A stretch of DNA of 41,406 nucleotides, taken from contig BCIK01000014.1 in NCBI GenBank assembly GCA_039545295.1, positions 1 to 41,406 of the forward strand, in the 5' to 3' direction. Shown piece after piece: positions 22,210 through 33,231 of this stretch. Under the pieces are notes generated by a model, which made no database searches, was not told the DNA's origin, and saw only the letters and a list, made by a program, of their open reading frames with translations. The stretch's first letter is position 1; every line of letters begins with the position of its first letter. The stretch is from Udeniomyces pyricola. Its lineage: Eukaryota > Basidiomycota > Tremellomycetes > Cystofilobasidiales > Mrakiaceae. The position numbers and the translations under genes are program-made.

Positions 22210-23138
22210 GACATATGTAGATGTATTTCTATCGCTCTAACATTTCGCTATTTCTTCATGTATCTTTGCAAGCTCGTTATGACGATGTGACGTACGAGTT
22301 CCGGTCGGCTGTTATAATGTCCGACAGGATGCTGAGGAGGAACCGTGCACGTGCAAGCATGACACATGTCAGTGGATCAGTGAATGTAGCAGTTAGAAGC
22401 GTGACAGCTCCAATCGTGTAACAAGAGGCTACATTTCAAGTGAGGGGCTGGTTCGATTGAGGAGGATATGTTGGAACAAAGTTGCCACTAGAATGGGCGA
22501 AAGAAACATGAATTGTTCAATTACGACTTGGCACGAGTTTAGCCGGACGCACAGCTCGCACAGCTTGCAGGGGCGGGCGACCGGCGACCTGGGGCAACCT
22601 GGGGCATCGGGTAACGGGCAACGTGCAACGTCGGCGTCGTCCGATGATCCACCGCGCCCGGTCGATATTCGATTCGACCACGTCGGCGCACGCGCGCGCG
22701 TAATGGCGACGCTTACAGTCGACGGGGTTTGTGTTTGGTCCCCCATCATCTACACTCCTGGTGCTTGTGGTCGTACATATCTAGATTCCTGCGACATCTG
22801 TATGACGCTGACCGCTTTCTAAGCAGATCAGGACGTCTTGGGACATGGCAGCGTTTAGGTCGGCTCATACAGCACATCGGTGCATTGGCGCTCGGCTGGG
22901 CAGCGCCTGGCGCCATTTCAATCGACCTGAGTCCACACTTTTCCGCCTCCTCCGCCGGCTGCCCCGCCACCCCCCCTCCCTCCCTCCCCATGTCACAAGA
23001 CGCTAGCCTCCGTGTTCGCTAAGCACAACAGGCTGTGAGTCGTCCACGGGGTCGATTGTTTCTTGCTGTCGCCCAGCCAACGGCGGGCAAAAGAGTCACG
23101 ATCGTGTCGAAACCACCGTCCCCTCCCCTCCGCTACCC
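22210..23138. other. Intergenic region upstream of the U2 snRNA gene
   Basis: About 930 bp without a supported gene. It holds the helicase 3' UTR, then a GC-rich block (about 22560-22740) with short direct repeats (ACCTGGGGCA twice; GGGTAACGGGCAACGTGCAACG) and a CG-alternating stretch (GCGCACGCGCGCGCG). The U2 distal promoter elements should be in the right-hand part. No open frame here looks coding. Confidence 0.6.
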
Positions 23139-23145
23139 TATAAAT
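23139..23145 (+). promoter_or_regulatory. TATA box of the U2 snRNA gene
   Basis: TATAAAT lies 43 to 37 bp before the inferred U2 5' end at 23182, inside a C-rich stretch (CCCTATAAATCCCC). Some fungal snRNA genes use a TATA-like element at comparable distance. Assignment is by position only. Confidence 0.6.
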
Positions 23146-23181
23146 CCCCACTTTTCCCTTGCATCCATCCTCTTTTCCCTC

Positions 23182-23376
23182 ATCCTCTCTGGCCTTTTGG
23201 CTTAGATCATGTGTAGTATCTGTTCTTAAAATTTTAACCGATTTTATACGCTCTACGCGAGCGTATCTGGTTTTGTACTTTTTGCCTTGCCCGTCGGGCT
23301 GCTCCTCTGCTTGCACGAGCGACCCGACACGATGACCTTGGCGCTGCACTCTTGCCTTGTGTTGTCAGGGGTCCCC
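23182..23376 (+). ncRNA. U2: U2 spliceosomal snRNA
   Basis: The 5' part, CTCTGGCCTTTTGGCTTAGA followed by GTGTAGTATCTGTTCTTA, is the highly conserved U2 core. It comprises stem I, the U2/U6 helix region, and the GTAGTA that pairs with the intron branch site. Next come stem IIa (AAAAT/ATTTT, 23228-23249 area) and a perfect 8-bp stem IIb (ATACGCTC/GAGCGTAT, loop TACGC). A candidate Sm site follows (ACTTTTTG, about 23277-23284), then a stem III (GCCC GTC GGGC). A terminal stem closes GACCCGACA with TGTC and GGGTC (23321-23373), carrying a CTGCACTC loop comparable to the U2B'' loop. The length of about 195 nt is normal. The 5' end is set by alignment and the 3' end by the terminal stem. A base at 23210 differs from the consensus (see findings). 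Confidence 0.95.
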
Positions 23377-23390
23377 CTCTTCCTCCTCCC

Positions 23391-23440
23391 ACTCTTACCC
23401 ACTCTTACCCACTCTTACCCACTCTTACCCACTCCTACCC
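23391..23440 (+). repeat. Five tandem copies of a 10-bp unit (ACTCTTACCC)
   Basis: Four identical ACTCTTACCC units and a fifth with one change (ACTCCTACCC), followed by degenerate ACTCC/ACTAC pieces to about 23470. The array begins about 15 bp after the inferred U2 3' end. Confidence 0.95.
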
Positions 23441-24751
23441 ACTCCACTACCACTACTCCTACTCCACTTGGCATCTGGCATGGCTCTTCCCTTGGAAGGC
23501 CATGGCAGGGCGATGTGGCTTCCTCACTGGCGTGGCTTCCTTCGACCCAGCCCATGGCTTGCTCCGGTGGCGCTTCCTTCATGTGTCTCCGTGTACAATC
23601 CCGATCTTGTCGCTTTTTGCCTCACCCCTGGCAGCTGGAGTCAACTATACATATGTAAGGCGGTGGGTGGCCATGCATGGCCTTTGATCAAAACCAGCAT
23701 GTCGCATGCTTGAGATCTGGCATGAGATCTGCAACGTATACATAACCAAACATATATAACGTCGAGGGGTTTCTTTCTGGTCTCTGATGGCATCTATAGC
23801 CTTGTTCTCGCTCCAAGTCGCTTCGACGATGCGTCGATCGCAAGTCGATCCTTCTGCAATCCGCGTTCGGTGAGCGCGCCGGTGAGCCTGGACCATGGGA
23901 CCATAGTACAGTGGGTCAATAAAACAATAGGTCGATAGAGCAATAGCAAGGTGGGTTGCAGGCATGTTGGCGTTTCTGAAACGACATAGATTGAGCTCAT
24001 GACGCCGAAGATTCCTGCACGATCAACGATATTAGGATAACAAGACGTAGTATATACGCTTATACAATTTAATAATATGCCCCTATATAGGTCGGCTGAG
24101 AGCAAGGTACGTCGCCGTATTGCAAGTCGAACAAGATGATCCATGATCGAGCATGCATACATCTATCTATCTATCTAGACGTCCCGCGCAATGATCGCGG
24201 GTCGATGTCGCATGACTAGCAGCTTAGGCTTGGTCGTCTAAAATTCTTGTCCTCTTTTCGTGATTGGTTTCGTTAGTCAAAGGAGCAAGCAATAATGCAT
24301 ACACATATATAGTACGTAGGAGTAGACGAGGTAGGTTCAAGAGATAAGGAGAGAGTTAAGCTATATATATATATATGTATATAGGGAAATGGGTTCATTA
24401 AGAAGATCAAAATCACTAGATATATACAGTTGGTCCCCCCCCCCCGCGCGCGTGCGGCCGGCGGAAGGGTATAAGAAGATCAAAAGAGCACAAAAAGAAA
24501 GAAAAATGGTCCGGCGGGTCTCATGCAGGCCACCGTGGAGACGTCGAGGAGGATGTTAGGAGATAGGACGAGATATCCGGCGTGGGAAGAGATGGAAACG
24601 ATTCAAATCCTAGAGAGAGAAAGAGAGAGAGAGGAAGGAAATGAAAGGAAGAAAAGTCCATGCCGGCAGATCAAGCGAAAAGAATAGAGAAAGAAAAAAA
24701 AAAAAGAACAAGAAGAGGTAACTATGTGTATATGTATGCAAGTGCATGTGT
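23441..24751. other. Intergenic region between U2 and the kinase 3' end
   Basis: About 1.3 kb with no supported gene on either strand. It includes (ATCT)4 at 24161-24176, a TA-repeat patch around 24361-24385, a C9-10 run near 24437, and purine-rich sequence (24600-24715) that is presumably 3' UTR of the minus-strand kinase. I found no tRNA, 5S, U4, U5 or U6 core sequence in it. Confidence 0.6.
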
Positions 24752-27329
24752 TCAAAGAACAGGTGCCACCAGAGAGCAATCCAGCGAGGCCAGCTCGTGG
24801 ATCCCGACGCCGTGATCTAAAGCCTTGTTGTGCATTCCAAGGTCCACTAGCTTCGCTTCTTCCGGGGATCTTGTGACGATGGAAGCTGGCAAGGCATCAG
24901 CAGCATAGACCTGTGGGGTGACTGGCGCAGAAGAAGCTGGAGTAGACGACGGGGTGAAGGATCCGTCATCGTCATCGTCGTCGTCGTGAGCGTCGCCGTC
25001 GTATTGGGTGGCAACTCCTCTGGCTTTGATCGAGAGGTCGTTGTCGTCGTCCAGGGAGAATGGAACGACTCGAGGGTGATAGTAGGTATCATCGTCTTCG
25101 TCAGATGAAGGATCAGCGATCACCCGACTGCACGACGGCTGCTCATCGAATTTCGAATCAGCCACACCCATGCCAGTGATAGTCTTGGCGTCGCGCGCTG
25201 CCTGGTTCGAGGTATCGACGCGCGCAAAAGTCGTAGGAAGGACGGGGATATCCGCCAAAACAGACGAGACACGGATCCCATTGATCGCCAAAGGTTGTTC
25301 GGCCCGCCGAGATGATGCTGATGGTGGGATGGAAAGTGGTGTGAGCGGTGCCAGAAGGGTACTCGGCCGGATCGGCAGAGGAGCCGCCGCAAAAGTACGT
25401 CGTAACAGGGGCCGACGAGGCGGGGGACCTTCTGCGGCAAAGGTCGTAATCGGAGAAGCAGGCGTTTTGGTCTTGAGCGATGTCGCAACAAAGGGATCGC
25501 CATTCAATCGGATGGCATTCGATGGGACAGGTCCATGATAGAGCTCTCTCAGCCTACACAGAAACCGAAGGAAGAGGGAAGAGGGAGAAGAGGGTCGTTA
25601 GGTTTTTGAATTGACATGCTCATGAGAAGGATGTCCTACGTCGAATTTACGTACCTTTTCTCTTCCTCTCTCGCCCTGAGTCTTTCCTTGGCCCTTACAG
25701 CCGCGTTCAACCCACTGGCAACCCCGGCCTCTCTTGCCGCCTTTGGTGCCCTCAACAATTCTTCTTCATCCATCGTCCACGACCTCACTCTTCTGACCCT
25801 TCGCCTCAACGTCTTAACATCGATCCGTTGGGTCGGGTCCGGGTGAAAGACAGCCATGAAGATCTCGTTGCATTCGGTCGAGATGGGAAGGATCGTGGGA
25901 AGGAAGTGGGGGTTCCGAAGAAAGGCCACAAACGTCTCGTCGGAGAGGACAGCTTGTTTCCAGGGGTTCCGCTTGACTACAAGATTGACAAGGATGACGC
26001 CAAGAGACCTGAGTGAGAGATGCGATGGTTTGAAGAAGGATAGGAAGATCGATGCAACGATATGAGATTGTGGAAGAGAGTTTGGAAGGGGAGGGAAGAG
26101 AATGGGGCAACTACATCAATTATAGTCTGGGAACGGTGGAGAAAAAAAATCACCCACGAGCGTCATACGAACCAGACATCATTGGGTGCGGTGCGATAAC
26201 TCGTGAGGCGAGCAGCCAAGCTCAACCCACCGTGGTTCTCTGGCGAGATATAGTACGAACTGCCTACGCCGAGCTCGGTACTTCACAAACAGAAGGAAAA
26301 GCGGCAAGTTAGAAGCCGCTCGATCGAGGTTCTCAGCTGGGTGGGGGGAATCCAGGTTGACGTGCACCCAATAAGCTCGACTCACCTCCATTCTGCATCC
26401 GATGCAAGCCCAAAGTCGGCCAACATCAGCTGCCCTTGTTCACTGATGAGAATGTTCTCTGGTTTGAGATCCCGGTGGTAGACTCCCCGGTCGTGGCAGT
26501 ACGCGACGGCATCGAGAAGTTGGAGGAACGCATGGGTGATGGCCTGATCGTGGTTGATGTAGAGATTCTTCTCGACAATAGCGGTGAAGAGATCGCCTGA
26601 GGGACAAAAAGAGAGGACGAGATAAATGATGGCGGGCGTCTCTACGATTCGTAGCAGAGAGACGACATTGGGATGCTACAGGAAAGGAGGAAAAGGTTGG
26701 GTCAACGCTTCGTAACCGCCACTGACAGCACTTTCCTAAACGCAGAAAGTAACCGTGAGGCAACTGACAGATGGGTAGACTCACGTCTGAGACCAGCGCG
26801 TGAAGATCCAGCTCACGCTGCTGAAACTTCCGCCGACGGACGTCATCAGGAGAAATATTGACCATGCATTTCACCGCTTTGATAGCTCGACATGGGACGA
26901 AGAACCAAGCATCGGAAAGGCGTCGCTCGACAGGGGCAAAGTTTTAAAGAAGGAAAAAAGAAGGAAAAGAAAAGAAAAAGAACCAGATAGCGTCAGCCGC
27001 GCGAGACCAAGTTTTTCCAGAGCTATGACACATCTCACCATCCCCGACCACGTCGTAGGACACCTGGTAACCAATCAGATACCTGACCAGCTTCCATACT
27101 GACCATAGAATTGTTCGTGCGTGGTCACTGTCAGATCTTGGGCGAGGTACACAACTCCGTACGCTCCGGAGCCGAGTGTCTTGATGAATTTGAGACGGCC
27201 TTCGTCACAGCCATCAAGGCCTTGACATGGGACGGTGAAATTAGCAGGAGGCATACCAAGTGGTGAGAGGAGGTTGGCGGTTGAGGATTTGGAAGAAGCT
27301 CGGCAGAGGAGAAAGTGGTAGGGAGTCAA
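24752..27329 (-). CDS. Serine/threonine protein kinase, Ran1/Pat1-Ksp1-Vhs1 type
   Basis: Six exons (27329-27104, 26885-26785, 26675-26386, 26280-26173, 26008-25655, 25553-24752) encode 626 aa, or 602 if translation starts at 27257. Catalytic features in order: [12 protein letters not shown] (P-loop), FYAIKAVK (ATP lysine), HRDLKPEN (catalytic loop), ADFGLASD (Mg loop), and [11 protein letters not shown] (activation segment, SPE instead of APE). [13 protein letters not shown] and KRNPWKQAV follow. The GSSYYISPE plus ILVNL..RNPWK combination is characteristic of the fungal Ran1/Ksp1/Sks1/Vhs1 group, which regulates nutrient response, filamentation and meiosis entry. The C-terminal 270 residues are non-catalytic, Ser/Pro-rich and acidic (a seven-Asp run near 24976-24996), probably disordered. 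Which member it represents is not resolved. Confidence 0.9.
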
Positions 27330-28384
27330 TGGTGGGATGGAGGACTAGGCAGAAGGGGAAGGTATGGAATGTGGATTTTAATGAAAACTACAACGACAGG
27401 TAGATGCGTAAACGAACGTGAGTTGGGGGCGTTAGAGTGGTTAGACAAAGACAACAACAGGGGTGTAAGGGCGACAGGAACTAGGAGCAGAGGAAGAAAA
27501 AAAAAAACGTCTTATGAAATCTGGCAAACAAGTGGAAGAAAAAGCAGAGTGGAAGAGGCGTCAAACGAGGGTGGGTCCAAGAAAGAGAAGGTGTGTCAGA
27601 AGCGTCGTCAAGATGCAATCCGAGAGGGTGATGATGAGGTGAGTTGGTTGAGGGAATGAAGAGAAGGAGGGGAAGGAATAAATCCAACTCCGATGTAGAT
27701 CAGCCATCTCCTCTGGTTGACGCATCACGCTAGGTAAGGAGGTTTCGCGACCACGAGCTCGAGAGATGGCGGCGGTCGGTCTAGGCCCATGATGATCCTA
27801 CCGACTCTCGAGGAGGCGCCCCGGATGAGTCAACCAGCCAGAGCTGCGAGCTGCATCAGCATCGAACCGCGTCCAAAGGCCATGTGGCAGATTCGAATCG
27901 AGACTGATACGCCTTCTAACGAAGGATGGGCGGGACGTTTGGTATATCGACAGCGACCGAGGGGCCTGGACTATGAATCGTGAAAAAAGAAAGATCAGCA
28001 GGTGACCAGGGATCACCGAGGACGGAAGGAGAAGTATCAAACCAGATACGATGCGGAACAGTCAGAGGGGCGGATCGGACATGACGGAGAAGCAGTGGCT
28101 CACCCTTTCGACTAGAATCCAACTTGGAGGCGTGGTTCTTTTCAAACGAATAGTCAAGACCCCGTAGGGGGGATGAGAAGTGTAAATTGCATAAAGATCA
28201 TCAAGTTGAGAAGAGAAAAACAGATTGGCAGAGGGAAAGAAAGTAGGGCTAATCAAAATGCAGACAGATCTGGGATGGGGGAAAAAAATCATAAACAGAA
28301 CCCGTTCCCATCACTGCCATTTTCTACATTCCTCTCCGATCTGGAAGGATAGAAGGAAGAAAAGAAAAACACGACCGGAAGAGC
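27330..28384. other. Intergenic region upstream of the kinase gene
   Basis: About 1.05 kb without a supported gene. It contains the kinase promoter and 5' leader and the ARP2 3' UTR. Short open frames on both strands have no recognisable features. The leader side (27330-27660) is purine-rich on the + strand, meaning pyrimidine-rich in the kinase sense direction. Confidence 0.55.
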
Positions 28385-30738
28385 CTACTCCGACCTCGAG
28401 AGTCGATCGAGCGCCCTGACACCCTGTTGTCGAACCACAAGATCAACTATCGGGTCAGCTTGATATTTCCGAGGCCGAGAGATCACACAAGACGAAAAAT
28501 GAAGCCACGAACCTGCTCCTCCCACTCTTGCTTGCTTATCCAGAACTCCTCGCGTCCCTTCATGATATCGGCGACGACGGCACCACCGAGGAAGACCATG
28601 TGCTTTCGTCTGGGCGGATCCTCGATTCGAATTTTGAAGTTCTGATAGAGGTTGATGAGAAGATACATGTTGTGGAATGAGTTGCGTTCAGCGTAAAACT
28701 CACTCCTGACGTTTCCGCTCGAGATGAACAAAGGCTAGACAGACCTTCAGTCTTGAGGCATCACCGTTGAGAACCTTGGTCAGATAGAGCTGCTTCATCT
28801 CCTTCTCCAGTCGACTCGGCAGACCAGGGTACATAGACGATCCACCCGAGAGAACGATGTGTTGGTAGAGTTCTTGTCGAGTGTCGACGGCCGCGGCTTG
28901 AATCGTGCTGAAGAGAAGCTCGGCCATGCCCGGCTGCTCGACATCGACGAGATGAGGCTGGAACATGCACTCGGGTGCTTCGAACCGTTCAGAGCCGACC
29001 TTGATGACTCTTCCATCAGGAAGCTATTGCTCGAAAAAAAAGAAGAACACGATTTTGGGCGCATATGATCGGAAACAGAGTCAGCACAGCACCCCCGCTG
29101 TGAGGTACAACCAAGCAATCAAGATGAGCTACAACGAAAAGCGGTTCTCAACGGACCGTGTAGTTTTCAACCAAAACAGTGGTGTCCTCCGAGAGTCGCT
29201 TGTCCTGCTCCAAGTCGTAACTGATCATAGAGGTGGAACATAGACGGAATATCCTGATGAGTTAGACGCCCGATCGAGGGTACAAGCAGCCAAACGATAG
29301 ACGACATACCTAGTATAACACAGCTTCTCTTTGATGCCTCGCACGGTCTCAAAGTCGGCAGTTCGGTTGAAGGCGTACCCTCGCATGAGGAGAAGCTTGA
29401 TGAGGTATCGAGTCACGTCTCGCCCGGCGACATCCAATCGGCGCGTCAGGTGCGGAAGGGCATATCCCTCGTAGACGGGGACGATGTGGGTAACTCCGTC
29501 TCCCGAGTCAACAACGACTCCCGTTTGGAGACCTGAGCAGCAGGTTGCGATGAGCGTGTGAAGACAGAGATGTCGAAGCGATTGATCGGACGTCAGCCGT
29601 CTGACTCGCTTGATGCGCACGCGTAGTTGTATTACGCAGCTGGGTTTACGGCTTGGAGCTTCAGCTGTCTATCCTCCACTCTGGATACTCTCCACTCCCT
29701 CCAGCAGCAGTTCCGTCAAACTCCGTTCCCCCTCCTTCATCCCGGGTATCCTCTTGCCATCTTCCGAAACTTCAACCCCCCTCATCCTAGTTGATGACTC
29801 ACCTTGGGCGTAGAGCGTGAGGACGGCCTGAATGGCGACATACAAGCCGCCAACCTGGAAGTTTTCAAACATGACCTCCGCCATCTTTTCTCTGTTGCGC
29901 TTGGGGTTCATGGGGGGTTCGGTGAGGAGCACCTTACGGCCGGCGGGGTCGACCTTGAGCTTCTCATTGAACGTGTAGTCCCAGAGCAAGAGCATGTCGT
30001 CCCAGTTCTTGACGATACCATGCTCGAGAGGTTGCGTCACGTTGAGGAAAGACCGGTGCTCGGCGGCTGATGGATGTAACGATAAGGAAGAGTTGTCCAG
30101 GTCAGATGTGGTGGCATCGAGGGGAAACGCGAAACGGACACTAGACGAAGCGTACCTTCGTCTCCAATCATGATGTCCTTGATGGCTGAGCTTCCCATCC
30201 TCTCCTCAGCTCGCAATATGGGTCGACCAACGATGGAAGGGAAAACTAAGCCCGAAATCAAAGGAATTGGATGGGGGGGGGGGGGGGGGGGGGAGAGAGA
30301 AAGACAAGATCCGGTCAGCTGCGCGATCTGATCATGCAAAGGGCTCGCTCGCGCCCTAGGATCGTCCACATCGCGTTGCCTCGCGACGGACCGAAGTCAA
30401 CGAGACTTGAGAGAGATGGGTTGCTGACCATGCTCAGGGAAGTTGGATCCGGCGTATCCACACTTGACGAACTGAGTGCCGAACAAAGTCAGAAGGGAAG
30501 GGTTCAAGTATGAAACGTCGGGAACGAAGTAGAGAGAAGGAGGACAATGGGTGACGAAAGAGCGAGAGACAGATACAGAGATGAAAGTGAATTAGCGATT
30601 CGTTCACCCTACCCTCCTCGCCCGCGCCCCCTTGTTCCATCACGCTAATCCAATGGATGTGAATCGTTAACATCATCAGAGTTGAGGGACACGTACACCG
30701 GTACCGTTATCGACGACTAGAGGAGAGTCGTAAGACAT
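28385..30738 (-). CDS. ARP2: Actin-related protein 2 (Arp2/3 complex subunit)
   Basis: Nine exons in phase (30738-30697, 30471-30429, 30245-30156, 30066-29803, 29532-29310, 29220-29157, 29023-28745, 28641-28513, 28423-28385) give 390 aa, matching the usual 390-394. Diagnostic Arp2 segments: [31 protein letters not shown], the nucleotide-binding [57 protein letters not shown] and [19 protein letters not shown]. The C-terminus is [12 protein letters not shown]. The protein is one of the two actin-like subunits that template branched actin filaments, so it is expected at cortical patches and endocytic sites. The last coding exon is only 39 nt. Intron 2 carries a 21-nt C run in the sense strand. 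Confidence 0.97.
30273..30293 (+). repeat. Poly-G tract of 21 nt within ARP2 intron 2
   Basis: An uninterrupted run of G on the + strand, which is poly-C in the ARP2 transcript, about 28 nt from the 3' splice site at 30246-30247. It may form part of the polypyrimidine tract. The length may be unreliable for sequencing reasons. Confidence 0.9.
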
Positions 30739-31650
30739 GGGATGATGCGAGGGATGTGATCTGGGCGAGGGAGATGGGGTTGGAGGGGCAGGAGAGGCGA
30801 TGGACTCGAGGCGACTGTGTAGGAAGGAAGCCAAAGGGTTCGAACGATACAGGTGAGTATAGTCGACGATGTTGGTTCAATGGGGGTTTAAGAGCTGGGC
30901 TAGAGCTGAGGCCACCGGATGCTCACGCAAGGGCAGTCGAGTGGAAAGAGAGGGGGGGAGGCTGGGGGAAAGTGATGGGTGTCGTCAACTGCTTGGGCTA
31001 TTCGTCGTCGCCTCACAGCCTGACGTCGGACCGTCAGAAGGGCTCCATGACAATTCCAAACCGTCTCTCGGCCAGCCAATTTATTCCAATACGCATGCAT
31101 GTATATATATACACACAAGTCCATACTGATCTATTCTCTTTCACTCCCAAGCGATAGAAAATTTCAGCCGACCAGTGAGTTGGTAACTAAACCACTAACT
31201 GTAGTACTGTATGTTGATTCTATAAAGTACCGTCGAAGCAAACGGAAGGTTGAATTCTTCGGCTATTCTAAATGGTCATCATGACCTCTGCATATATTGA
31301 TGATCCTCTCGTCGCCTTCATCTCTCAATCCCATCCGTCTCCCTAGCTACCAAACTTCCCCTGCCCTAGTAATCCTTCGTCCACTACCTTCCCCTTACAT
31401 TCCCCCCTCCTTCCCTTAAACGGCCTCGGGGAATCAATGAAGAATGAATGCGTCAATAACGAACGACACGAGAGAAAGATTCTATACAAAAAAAAAAAAA
31501 AAAGTTGCGAGTCCCAGACGTAGCCCTTCGAAGAGGAACCGAAAGAGGATGCAGGTCGAGAACGCAAGGCGAACAATAAGGGAAGATTGTAAATAGATCG
31601 AACTAGTTGCGCAGTGGACGTTGATCGTTCGTGTGTGTGTACGTGTGTTT
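30739..31650. other. Intergenic region between ARP2 5' and NBP35 3' ends
   Basis: 912 bp with no supported gene. It holds the ARP2 promoter and NBP35 3' UTR. An ATATATATACACACA stretch lies near 31101-31117, a (GT)n stretch near 31632, and an A16 run near 31489. A tRNA B-box-like string (GGTTCGAAC at about 30838) has no matching A box or acceptor stem. Confidence 0.55.
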
Positions 31651-33231
31651 TTACTCGAGCGAGAGTTTGATTTCTAGAACAGAAAGAACCAGTAGAGGAA
31701 CGGACGGAATGGTGTTGGAACAGGTTTCGAGACGACACGAAAAGGTTGGATCAGAAGAGAAGATAAATCGCCCAGATTCGTCAGTATCGCCCCACTTCTA
31801 GAGAGAGAAAATAAAATAAAATAAAATATCGCAATAGAGGCCAAGACGACTTGGTCGTCGAGGACGGTGGAAAGGGAAAACCCAAAAGACATACTGTCGA
31901 CGATTTCAAGGTATTTCTGGGTGGCTGGACTATCGGGGTATTCCTCGAGGAACGACACGCCCATGTCGCATGACTTGCCAATCCGAGGATCCAGTGGGAT
32001 GGAGCCGAGGAACGTGATGCCGGCTGAAAGCAAGAGACAGGTTGATAGAGAAGGAGAATAGTGGGATGGATGGATGAGTGATGAAAGTTCTTGAAGACAG
32101 ATTCCTGCAAGCACAAGAATCGAATACAGAAGACAGAGAGAGAGAGAGAGAGAGAGAGAAAAGACGTACCTTCTTCGGCTAGAGCTTTAGCGCCTCCTGT
32201 ACTCGGGAAGAACACATCTGACTTGCCATTACAACTCGGGCATACAAACCCACTCATGTTCTCGACGACACCGAGGACCTTGACGCCGACCTTGCGGCAG
32301 AAATCGAGTTCCTTGCGGACATCCTGGAGACTGACTTCCTGTGGCGTCGTAACAAGGACGGCTCCATCGATGCCCCCTTCCTTGAGATACTGAACGACCG
32401 AGAGGTGTTCATCGCTCGTCCCCGGTGGGGTATCAACAACGAGATAATCGAGCCCTTCGTCTCCCCAGTCAACGTCCTTGAGGAACTGCTTGATGAGTTG
32501 ATTCTTTTTCGGACCCCGCCAGATGATGGCGGCAGAGGATGAGGGAAGGAGGAAGCCGATGGAGATACAGGCAAGGTTGGGCGTCACGTAGATCGGCGAC
32601 CACCCCGAGGAGGACGTATGGAGCGTTTCATTTTGCAGACCGAGTAGATGTGGGAGAGATGGTCCGCAGATATCAATGTCCATGAGGCCGACCTGGAAAG
32701 GGTGAACCAGTCCCAAACATGATGACCGATCAGCCGCGAATGGCGATATCCACCAAGATCGCACTCTGACTATCTCCAAAGCAGACACTCACTTGTTTAT
32801 CCTCATCTGCACTCAGAGCCCACCCAAGACCACTACTGAACGTGCTCTTGCCGACGCCACCTTTCCCACTGAGAACGAGGATCTTCTTGCGCACGCTTGC
32901 CATGCGGTCCCTGATGACGCCTAGGTCCGGGTCGGGTAGTTTCGGTACATCTGATGCACAAAACGATTGGTTCGGACAACCATCACAAGCGGACGACTTT
33001 CCAGCCTGGGTGGATTCTGTGCCCTGAGAAAACCGGGCAAGTAATACAGACGGACGTCGATGAAGAGTGGAGAAAGTAGCCGAGTAGGAACGCGTAGGGG
33101 AAGACCGAAAATGATTGGTCAGCTTGAAGTCCTTGGCTACAGGTAGATACAGAGGAAACACAAGCAAAGCGACGAACGGGACAATGTTCGGGAGCATCTA
33201 TCGGTACGTCAGCCTGAAGTGGTGCCGACAT
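31651..33231 (-). CDS. NBP35: Cytosolic Fe-S cluster assembly factor Nbp35 (NUBP1)
   Basis: Five exons (33231-33178, 33023-32793, 32692-32170, 32023-31895, 31673-31651) encode 319 aa (yeast Nbp35 328). The N-terminal ferredoxin-like motif is exactly C-x13-C-x2-C-x5-C: EHC, then SACDGC, then PNQSFC. Intron 1 falls just after the first cysteine. A deviant Walker [15 protein letters not shown], follows, then [30 protein letters not shown] and the bridging-cluster motif CPSC (VCPSCNGKS). The C-terminus IVDKIKLSLE comes from a 23-nt last exon. Role: a P-loop scaffold that, with Cfd1, assembles [4Fe-4S] clusters for cytosolic and nuclear proteins. The N-terminal cysteines separate Nbp35 from Cfd1. 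A decoy acceptor in intron 4 is discussed in findings. Confidence 0.96.

Noticed and set aside
23391..23440. CRISPR-like array
   Set aside because: The 10-bp units are directly abutting with no spacers. It is a minisatellite in a eukaryotic genome.
30826..30860. Possible tRNA B box (GGTTCGAAC)
   Set aside because: No A box, anticodon stem or acceptor-stem pairing at the right spacing. Similar strings near 6298, 12482 and 22448 were dismissed for the same reason.
31781..32788. 335-aa minus-strand open frame
   Set aside because: It is the NBP35 exon 32692-32170 read through introns at both ends. The splice model restores the Nbp35 sequence and normal length.
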